DNA of 7,366 bases from the NCBI GenBank assembly GCA_900754145.1, contig CAAEBW010000341.1:1-7366 (forward strand), in the 5' to 3' direction. Position 1 is the stretch's first letter, and each line of letters starts with the position of its first letter. Origin of the DNA: Clostridia bacterium. GTDB lineage: Bacteria > Bacillota > Clostridia > Oscillospirales > Acutalibacteraceae. The notes under the pieces are model-generated. The model made no database searches and was not told where the DNA came from. It was given only the letters and a program-made list of their open reading frames with translations. Made by a program: the position numbers and the translations under genes. This document shows positions 1 to 6,065 of this stretch, piece by piece.

Positions 1-2719
1 AACTAAGGGTATTCTTAGTGAGTTATTACGCGCTAATCTGCCGACCTATTACGGACTGTATGACGCCTTTAAATCAGGCGGCATATGGTCCTGGAGTATG
101 GGTATAGGCGATACGATTTTCACCCATGCGGATGTTTTGGGGGACCCTTTCACATATATAATTTTTCTGGGCGGCAGAGAGCATATACCCGATATGTTTA
201 TCTGGCATTTCTTAATAAAACTGGTATTTGAGGGAATCACCTGTTATTTCTATTTACATCATTTTAATATAAGCCGCGTCGCCTGTGTATACGGCTCGGT
301 TCTTTATGTGTTCAGCGGCTTTTCATTGATAGCGGGCTCAAATTTTGCCATTGGAACAATTTGTGTATATTTCCCGCTTATACTTTTGGGAATTGAAAAA
401 TTTTTGGAAAAGGGAAAATCGGGGCTTCTTGTTGTTTCCCTTGTTCTTACGGCAATTTATTCTTATTATTTCTTCTATATATCGGGCATATTGGCGGCGA
501 TTTATATGACCCTCCGCCTTATTATGATGAAATCCGATTTCAAAAATACCGTATTAAAGCTTTTCAAGCTGTTAGGCTTTGGAATACTTGCGGTATTGGC
601 GGCGGCGTTTATTATGCTGCCTCAGTTAAGCATAGTTCTCGGCAGCTCGCGGGCGGGGACGGGAACAGATACGGAATTCAGTTCGGGACTGTTTAAGTTC
701 GGCATTTCAAATTTCTTTACCATATTTTCGAGAAGCTTTAATTTAAATATTCTGGGTGACAGGACGGCTAATGAATATTGCGGCGCATATTTTGATTATT
801 TTCAGCTCTCCTCTGTCTTTGTAACCTCCGCCTCCTTTATTCTTTACGGGCAGTATTTTGCCTATGCCGACAGGCGCAAAAGAAAATGGTTTATTATCAT
901 AAGCGGACTTACTGCCGTATTGCTTTGTATTCCCTTCTTTGCTTTCCTTACAAATGCATTTATTACCATAAATTACAGATGGGAGTATATAGTAAGCGTA
1001 ATCGCGGCGCTGGGCTGTGCGTTGGGATTAGATACCTTAATAAAAAACAAAAAATTCAACCGCAAGTATCTTTATGCCACAATGGCGGTATCGCTTCTTT
1101 TCCTCGGAGTTGCCGTACGGTATTTTTATATGTCCAATGATGTCAGATTGACTGAATACGCCGTACTTCCGATGATTTCGGTTATTGTAGTATTTATCTC
1201 CGTAATAATAATTGATTTTATGCTTAACCGCTTAAGCAAGCCCGAAATTACGGCAAACCGCAAAAGATTCGTTTGTTCCTTTACCGCGTTTCTGGTAGCG
1301 GCCGTTTCAATCCTTGAAATAGCATATAACTATTCGCCTCTTTATTCCGATGACACGGAAAAGTACGGCTATAAAAAGGACGAAGCCGTATATTTTGACG
1401 AAAGCTATGAGGTTATAAATAAAATCAAATCCGAGGACAGCGGCTTTTACCGTATTTATAAGGATTTTGACAGCGTGGTTGACAAAAACGAAATTGATTC
1501 CTGTAATGACGCCATGGCGCAGAATTATTACGGGCTTAAGAATTATTCCTCGGTTAATAACAGTAACTATATCGATTTTCTGATTGCGAACGGCGCGGGG
1601 CTTGGTATAACAAATTACCGCCTTCTGCAAAATTTCCATCTTGTATATCAGGGCGACGGGAATTATAAAATATATGACGTAAACGGTAAATTATGGACCG
1701 CTTCAAAGTCTGCAAAAGGAATATATACAATAGAGCTTAAAAAGGAAGCTTCGACTGACGCTCAGCTTTGGCGGCTTGAAAAGCAATGGAACGGCTCATA
1801 TTATATTGCTTCGGTAAAAAATAATCTGTATCTTTCTTTAAAAGACGGCGAGGTTGTTTTAAGGAGGAAGAAGCCCGAAAAATTCACCGTGGAATATCAA
1901 TATAAATGCTATGTTGAGCTTTCAGGGGAAGCAGACGCTTCAAACGCTTTTAAGGAAGGCTTTTATACGCTGTCACTTAAAAATCAGGAGGACGCGTGCC
2001 TTACTTACGACTCCGAAAACGAAAAGATTAAAGTCGGAGCCGAAATCGATTCCTCGGATTATTCAAAGGGACAGATGCTAAATTATATAAACCATATTGG
2101 TGATAACCTTGACCTTATAAGCTTTCTCGGTGTAAAATATTATTTAACCAAAAACAAAGACGCAGCCCTGCCCGACTCCTTTGAATTTTTGTATGAAATC
2201 GGCGGAATATATGTTTATATAAACAATTCTTATTATCCGCTTGCTTTCACCTCCTCTGCGGTCACCTCTTTGGATAGCTTTGCTGAGTACGGTCAGGATG
2301 AACGAAATAAGGCGCTCTTAGGATCAACAGTTGCCGACAATGCTTCGGATGACCCTTTATCGGGTGAAAATAATTTTGAGGAGCGTCAGGCAGCTTTTTC
2401 GCTTACAGGCTTTAATAACGATAGAGTAACGGCGGAAATTTCGGTGCCGGAGGACGCAAAATATTTGAACTTCTCAATTCCATACAGTAAGAATTGGAGG
2501 GTTTACATTGACGGAAAGAGCGTTGATACAGAGAAGGTAAATATCGGACTCTTAGGCGTTAAAACCGATGAAAGTATGCTTAATAAAACGGTAAGCATCG
2601 AGCTTAGATATATCCCGCGGGAATTTTATCTCGGAATTGCGGTTTCAATGATTACCGCAGCCCTGTGCGCAGTTTATTTTGTAATTAAAAGGATAAGGAG
2701 AGCAAAAATTGGAAGGTAA
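1..2719 (+). CDS. YfhO-family polytopic membrane protein (GT-C-type glycosyltransferase), 5'-partial
   Basis: The reading frame is open from nt 2 to the TAA at 2717-2719, giving 905 visible residues. The ATG at nt 98 is internal, because YfhO-like sequence (WSWSMGIGD, residues ~29-37) already precedes and spans it, so the true start lies upstream. Residue numbers count from nt 2. About 11-12 hydrophobic segments fill residues ~60-445. Family hallmarks are an LP motif after a helix (206-207) followed by GSSRAG, an NYRW motif (324-327), FYRI (482-485), LGVKYYL (709-715), an extracytoplasmic beta-rich end with NWRVYIDGK (831-839), and one last helix (~875-897) followed by a basic tail. YfhO proteins of Bacillus and Staphylococcus are needed to glycosylate lipoteichoic acid outside the membrane using a lipid-linked sugar made by a CsbB-type enzyme; such an enzyme is encoded at 5115-6044. 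Oddity: a ~140-residue beta-trefoil-like insert at residues ~551-692. Family assignment is firm; acceptor and sugar are unknown. Confidence 0.92.
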   Translation, partial: TKGILSELLRANLPTYYGLYDAFKSGGIWSWSMGIGDTIFTHADVLGDPFTYIIFLGGREHIPDMFIWHFLIKLVFEGITCYFYLHHFNISRVACVYGSVLYVFSGFSLIAGSNFAIGTICVYFPLILLGIEKFLEKGKSGLLVVSLVLTAIYSYYFFYISGILAAIYMTLRLIMMKSDFKNTVLKLFKLLGFGILAVLAAAFIMLPQLSIVLGSSRAGTGTDTEFSSGLFKFGISNFFTIFSRSFNLNILGDRTANEYCGAYFDYFQLSSVFVTSASFILYGQYFAYADRRKRKWFIIISGLTAVLLCIPFFAFLTNAFITINYRWEYIVSVIAALGCALGLDTLIKNKKFNRKYLYATMAVSLLFLGVAVRYFYMSNDVRLTEYAVLPMISVIVVFISVIIIDFMLNRLSKPEITANRKRFVCSFTAFLVAAVSILEIAYNYSPLYSDDTEKYGYKKDEAVYFDESYEVINKIKSEDSGFYRIYKDFDSVVDKNEIDSCNDAMAQNYYGLKNYSSVNNSNYIDFLIANGAGLGITNYRLLQNFHLVYQGDGNYKIYDVNGKLWTASKSAKGIYTIELKKEASTDAQLWRLEKQWNGSYYIASVKNNLYLSLKDGEVVLRRKKPEKFTVEYQYKCYVELSGEADASNAFKEGFYTLSLKNQEDACLTYDSENEKIKVGAEIDSSDYSKGQMLNYINHIGDNLDLISFLGVKYYLTKNKDAALPDSFEFLYEIGGIYVYINNSYYPLAFTSSAVTSLDSFAEYGQDERNKALLGSTVADNASDDPLSGENNFEERQAAFSLTGFNNDRVTAEISVPEDAKYLNFSIPYSKNWRVYIDGKSVDTEKVNIGLLGVKTDESMLNKTVSIELRYIPREFYLGIAVSMITAALCAVYFVIKRIRRAKIGR
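1652..2077 (+). other. Ricin-type beta-trefoil-like domain inserted in the YfhO-like protein
   Basis: This segment encodes residues ~551-692 of the YfhO-like protein. Seen directly: three consecutive blocks with similar layout. Block 1 (553-597) begins GNYKIYDVNGK and ends with DAQLWRLEKQWNG. Block 2 (598-652) begins GSYYIASVKNNLYLSL. Block 3 (653-692) begins GFYTLSLKNQEDACLTY and ends SKGQML. The pattern of G-x-Y-x-[IL] start, [YC]-L near the middle and Q-x-W (QLW at 588-590; weaker QML at 691-693) is that of ricin B / CBM13 beta-trefoil repeats, and ~140 residues is the usual size of one trefoil. It sits between the YfhO blocks NNSNYIDFL (~519-527) and LGVKYYL (709-715), which are normally much closer together. 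A carbohydrate-binding role is inferred. Only the first repeat has a clear QxW, so the call rests on pattern recognition. Confidence 0.6.
2695..2700 (+). promoter_or_regulatory. Ribosome binding site AAGGAG for the TTG-started acyltransferase gene
   Basis: AAGGAG lies 8 bases before the TTG at 2709, inside the last codons of the YfhO-like gene. It is the main reason for choosing TTG 2709, since there is no ATG or GTG near the 5' end of this frame before the conserved RDSNIELLR block. A second purine run, GGAAGG (2711-2716), lies 10 bases before another in-frame TTG at 2727. A start six codons later therefore cannot be excluded. Confidence 0.65.
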
Positions 2720-3845
2720 CACTAACTTGAATAATAAAGCTCCTGTACAGAATAAAAGGGATTCAAATATTGAATTACTGCGCGTTATTTGTATGCTTGG
2801 TCTTGTGGCGCATCATATAGCGGTTCACGGAGAAACTATATACTTTGACGGCATGGGAATAAACAAATGGATTTCTTTTTTCGCCCTCTCGTTTGGAAAG
2901 ATTGCCTTCAGCTGCTTTGTTGCGATGAGCACATGGTACCTTGTAAAATCAAAATTTAAAGCGTCAAGATTTATAAAGGTATGGCTTGAGGTGCTTTTCT
3001 ACAATCTTCTTATGTTTTACGCCACCTGGAGTATTCCCACAGGATATAACGAAGGGGTAGGCGAACGAATGTTAATAGGCTCGCTTTTACCTATTACGGG
3101 TAATTCGCACGGATACGCCTCCGCTTACCTTTTGTATTATCTTACACTGCCTGTACTTACAATCATTTCCGACAATATTAACAAAAAGCAAAATATATCT
3201 ATTATTGCTTTTTTGACCCTTACTCAAACCGTGGCGCCTGTCATTGCCAATGTTACAAGATACACCCAAAATACACAGGCGGAATTTTTACTCTTTATTC
3301 TCTTCTTCTTTGTTTCAAGATATCTCCAGTATTATCCGATTAAGCTTCAAAGAAATAATAAGGCGCTTCTTTTTGCTTTAATATCTATATTCACGGTGAT
3401 TTGGGTACTTCAGTTGCTTAACGCTTATTTTCCGGGAAAATCTATATTGGAGTTTATAATTATTGCCTTTTCAAACGATGAATTCAGTATAGGGTTTATT
3501 TTATCGGGATATATGTTATTCTTCCTTTTCTACAATATAAAAATACCGTATAACAGATATATAAATATGCTTGCGACTACCACCTTCGGCGTTTTGCTTA
3601 TTCACGACAGCAATCTCTTCCGCAAAACCCTGTGGCTTGAGATAATAAAGGTTCCGGCATGGTCGGATTATTCGCCCGTTTGGTTTATATTCTATCTTGT
3701 TTTTTATACGGTTGCCGTTTTTGCGGCATGTGTATTAATAGACCTGCTAAGGCAGCTTATAGAAAAACCGATTTTAAACTCTAAGCCATGCAGATGCATT
3801 GCCGAAAAGCTTGACGGTCTTTTTGAAAAAAGAACAGGAGAATAA
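2709..3845 (+). CDS. Acyltransferase family 3 integral membrane protein (putative glycan O-acyltransferase)
   Basis: The product is 378 residues with about ten hydrophobic segments, typical for a stand-alone acyltransferase-3 (OafA/WecH-like) protein. After a short polar tail comes NIELLRVICMLGLVAHHIAVHG (positions 20-41). Arg25 and His36 are separated by ten residues, the R-X10-H arrangement associated with activity in this family. Near the C-terminus GVLLIHDSNLFRKTLW (294-309, with His299-Asp300) matches the conserved late block of Gram-positive members, and LIEKPI closes the last helix. Family members move acetyl or other acyl groups across the membrane onto sugars of surface polysaccharides. 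There is no fused SGNH domain. The start is TTG with AAGGAG 8 bases upstream; the gene overlaps the YfhO-like gene by 11 bp and ends 4 bp before the next start, implying co-translation. By context it probably decorates the glycan built by the neighbouring glycosyltransferases. The acyl group and acceptor are not predictable here. Confidence 0.9.
   Translation: MEGNTNLNNKAPVQNKRDSNIELLRVICMLGLVAHHIAVHGETIYFDGMGINKWISFFALSFGKIAFSCFVAMSTWYLVKSKFKASRFIKVWLEVLFYNLLMFYATWSIPTGYNEGVGERMLIGSLLPITGNSHGYASAYLLYYLTLPVLTIISDNINKKQNISIIAFLTLTQTVAPVIANVTRYTQNTQAEFLLFILFFFVSRYLQYYPIKLQRNNKALLFALISIFTVIWVLQLLNAYFPGKSILEFIIIAFSNDEFSIGFILSGYMLFFLFYNIKIPYNRYINMLATTTFGVLLIHDSNLFRKTLWLEIIKVPAWSDYSPVWFIFYLVFYTVAVFAACVLIDLLRQLIEKPILNSKPCRCIAEKLDGLFEKRTGE
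3836..3840 (+). promoter_or_regulatory. Ribosome binding site AGGAG deciding the GT87-like start
   Basis: AGGAG sits 9 bases before ATG 3850, within the last codons of the acyltransferase gene. It favours ATG 3850 over an in-frame TTG at 3799, which lies well inside the upstream gene and would add 17 charged residues with no family resemblance. Confidence 0.75.
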
Positions 3846-3849
3846 CAAT

Positions 3850-5118
3850 ATGAATAAAATAAATGCCATAAAAAAAACGCAGTATTTTTATTTCTATGCT
3901 TTTTCAATATCGGTCATTTCTCTTACTTTGATATATTGGATTGTAATGCTTCTCACCAGAAGTGAGTGGATAAATTCATATTATGTAACCGACCATACAA
4001 ATACGTCTATGGATTTTTTTAATATGCTTGCAAATATTGACCCTTATGTGGCTAATGCAAATTATCCTGCAATTTGTTTTGTGTTCTGGAGAATTATGCG
4101 GCATTTTATCCCGATTGAAGAAATAAATGCTATGGCTAACGGCTTTGACTACAGGGAAAATATGGTCGCCCAGCTCGGTTATTTCCTTTTTGTTATCACC
4201 TGTATTTTAATTTTAGTTATAGCGGTTAAAATAATTATCAAAGGAAATGACTTAGTAAATACATTATTAATAACCTCATTAATTATAAGCGGACCTATGA
4301 TATTTCTCTTAGAACGAGGGAATATCTTACTTGCCGTTTTGCCTTTAATAATGTTATTTTACGCTTTATATGACTCGGATAATAAATATCTGCGTTTTAT
4401 TGCGTATGTTTCCTTGGCGATTGCGGCGGCAATTAAAATATCCCCCGCCGTTTTCGGACTGCTGCTTATTAAACGCAGACGTTATAAGGATGCCGCCGTT
4501 CTTGCGGTTATCGGTCTTACGGTATTTGTTCTGCCTTTCTTTGCATTTGACGGATTTTCTTCCTTAAGGCAAATGCTTACGGGAATGACGGCGGCAAATT
4601 CGGAAAATGTCGGCTCGGGCTTCGGTTATAATTTCAGCCTGACCAATATATTAAGAATACTCGCCGCCTTTTTAGGAAAGCATATAGAAACCGCGCCTAA
4701 GCTGATTGTGTATTCGGGTGTACTTGCCCTGTTTGTCGGCTTTGTTATTGCGCGCAGGGAATGGCAGCAGCTGTTTTTCTTATGTATGATATGCCTTTGG
4801 ACTCCGTTTTTCAGCTACACCTATTCCTTGGTATTGCTTTCCCTGCCAATATCGGCATTTTTACGCGAGCTAAGCGTTAAAGGAAAAAATAAGCTTACGG
4901 CGGTTTATATGGCTTTGTTTGTTATTGTAACGGTGCCTCACGCCCTTCCCTTGGCAGAAAGAATCAATTACAGTCTCTATAATACACATGATGTCAGGTT
5001 TCCGCTTTCTTACAGTACAATAATAATAAATCTTGCATTAATGATAATTTCGGCTATAATATTCTTTGAGAGCATATATGCAATTATTAAAAATTCAAAA
5101 AGAAGGACAGTAAAATGA
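3850..5118 (+). CDS. GT87 (DUF2029)-like polytopic membrane glycosyltransferase
   Basis: Starting at ATG 3850, the product is 422 residues with roughly ten hydrophobic segments. After the first helix (~15-35) an extracytoplasmic loop carries NTSMDFFNMLANIDPY (51-66), followed by NYPAICFVF. This fits the GT87 loop-1 pattern of an Asp near 'D..yY......pY....YpP'. Asp55 is the likely catalytic Asp by analogy with mycobacterial PimE. The central block P149...LERGNILLAVLP (154-165), AAIKISPAV (193-201) and KRRRYKDA (208-215) matches the family's 'GQ.N.ll' and 'a..iKl.P...l.ll..rr.r.a' signatures, with ERGN in place of the common GQ.N. GT87 enzymes are GT-C-fold transferases that use polyprenyl-phosphate sugars outside the membrane. 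It starts 4 bp after the acyltransferase stop and overlaps the next gene by 4 bp (ATGA), so it is probably co-translated with the GT2 enzyme that may supply its donor. Donor and acceptor are unknown. Confidence 0.83.
   Translation: MNKINAIKKTQYFYFYAFSISVISLTLIYWIVMLLTRSEWINSYYVTDHTNTSMDFFNMLANIDPYVANANYPAICFVFWRIMRHFIPIEEINAMANGFDYRENMVAQLGYFLFVITCILILVIAVKIIIKGNDLVNTLLITSLIISGPMIFLLERGNILLAVLPLIMLFYALYDSDNKYLRFIAYVSLAIAAAIKISPAVFGLLLIKRRRYKDAAVLAVIGLTVFVLPFFAFDGFSSLRQMLTGMTAANSENVGSGFGYNFSLTNILRILAAFLGKHIETAPKLIVYSGVLALFVGFVIARREWQQLFFLCMICLWTPFFSYTYSLVLLSLPISAFLRELSVKGKNKLTAVYMALFVIVTVPHALPLAERINYSLYNTHDVRFPLSYSTIIINLALMIISAIIFFESIYAIIKNSKRRTVK
5103..5107 (+). promoter_or_regulatory. Ribosome binding site AAGGA for the GT2 gene
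   Basis: AAGGA lies 7 bases before ATG 5115, inside the final codons of the GT87-like gene. With the ATGA start/stop overlap this suggests translational coupling. Confidence 0.65.
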
Positions 5119-6044
5119 AAAAGAAAATATCAGTATTGATCCCGACTTATAATGAAGAAGAGAATGCAAGACCGATATACGAGGCGGTAAAAAAGGAATT
5201 AACCGAAAATCTTTCCGAATACGATTATGAAATACTTTTTATTGACAATAAATCAAAGGATAACACAAGAGGGGTTATAAGGCAGATATGCGCCGAGGAT
5301 AAAACCGTAAGGGCTATTTTCAACGTTAAAAATTTCGGACAGTTCAACAGTCCGTATTACGGTCTTATTAACACCACGGGCGACTGTGTAATTCCGCTCT
5401 GCGCAGATTTTCAGGACCCTGTTTATATGATTACAAGGCTTGTAAGAAAATGGGAAGAGGGCTATAAAATCGTCTGCGCGGTGAAATCCCAAAGCAAAGA
5501 AAATCCCATTATGTATTTTTTACGCGGCTGTTATTACAAGTTTATCCACAGCGTCAGCAGCGTTCATATGATAGAGCAGTTCACGGGCTTTGGAGCGTAC
5601 GATAAGTGCTTTATCGATATTCTGCGTAATTTAGGTGACTCGACCCCATTCTACAGGGGAATTGTTCCCGAGCTTGGAATGGACATTACAACAATAGAAT
5701 ACACTCAGGAAAAACGCCGCGCGGGAAAAACTAACAACAACCTGAGGACTCTTTACGACGCCGCAATGCTGAGCTTTACCAGCTACACTAAGATATTTCT
5801 GCGTATGCCGACGATATTAGGCGTGCTTACCTCGGCTTTTTCCTTTGTCGGTATTTTGATTTATCTAATCTGCCTGCTGGCAATGGGCTTTAGCGCAGGG
5901 ATAGGTCTTGTGCTGTTGTTTATCGCCTTTATTGCAGGAATACAGCTGTTTTTCCTCGGTATGATGGGTGAATATATTTTAAGCATTAATGAAAGAGTTA
6001 AGAACAGACCTTTGGTTGTTGAAGAGGAAAGGCTGAATTTTTAA
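5115..6044 (+). CDS. CsbB/GtrB/DPM1-like GT2 glycosyltransferase (polyprenyl-phosphate sugar synthase)
   Basis: The product is 309 residues, the usual length for this family. An N-terminal GT-A domain begins ISVLIPTYNEEEN (5-17) and continues with the nucleotide-binding strand EILFIDNKSKDNT (39-51), NFGQFNSPYYGL (73-84) and GDCVIPLCADFQDP (89-102; Asp98 is the remaining metal-site Asp). TGFGAYDK (157-164), the RRAGKTNNN basic motif (201-209) and TLYDAAMLSFTSYTK (212-226) are typical of CsbB/GtrB-like proteins. Two C-terminal helices (~232-255 and ~262-287) anchor it, and a short acidic cytoplasmic tail ends the protein. The family transfers a sugar from a nucleotide donor to undecaprenyl phosphate on the cytoplasmic face; the lipid-linked sugar is then flipped and used by a GT-C enzyme such as YfhO. 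Non-consensus residues are Asn45 (often Asp), Cys96 (often Asp) and Gly158 (Asp in GtrB-type 'GDFRL'). These may be subfamily traits. The sugar is not predictable. Confidence 0.94.
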   Translation: MKKKISVLIPTYNEEENARPIYEAVKKELTENLSEYDYEILFIDNKSKDNTRGVIRQICAEDKTVRAIFNVKNFGQFNSPYYGLINTTGDCVIPLCADFQDPVYMITRLVRKWEEGYKIVCAVKSQSKENPIMYFLRGCYYKFIHSVSSVHMIEQFTGFGAYDKCFIDILRNLGDSTPFYRGIVPELGMDITTIEYTQEKRRAGKTNNNLRTLYDAAMLSFTSYTKIFLRMPTILGVLTSAFSFVGILIYLICLLAMGFSAGIGLVLLFIAFIAGIQLFFLGMMGEYILSINERVKNRPLVVEEERLNF

Positions 6045-6052
6045 CGGCGTTT

Positions 6053-6058
6053 GGAGGG
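6053..6058 (+). promoter_or_regulatory. Ribosome binding site GGAGGG for the 3'-terminal gene
   Basis: GGAGGG lies 7 bases before ATG 6066, in the 21-bp gap after the GT2 stop codon. It is the strongest Shine-Dalgarno match in the window. No hairpin or promoter fits in this gap. Confidence 0.75.
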
Positions 6059-6065
6059 CGGTTTG

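Noticed and set aside
98..100. ATG at 98 as the start of the YfhO-like gene
   Set aside because: The same frame is open back to nt 2 and encodes family-like sequence (PTYYGLYDAFKSGGIWSWS) immediately before this Met, so the gene is truncated by the window edge.
1307..1639. 110-codon reverse-strand open frame
   Set aside because: It lies fully inside the YfhO-like gene on the opposite strand, has no ribosome binding site that I can see, and shows no recognisable motif; it is a shadow frame.
3799..3849. TTG 3799 as an upstream start for the GT87-like gene
   Set aside because: It would overlap the acyltransferase gene by 47 bp and add a charged extension; ATG 3850 has AGGAG at good spacing and begins just before the first helix.
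3871..3878. Run of A near the start of the GT87-like gene as a slippage or phase-variation site
   Set aside because: The run is only about eight bases in an AT-rich stretch and the frame is intact; nothing else supports phase variation.
6045..6065. Possible terminator or promoter in the largest intergenic gap
   Set aside because: Only 21 bp are available, there is no inverted repeat or T-run, and most of it is the ribosome binding site of the next gene.
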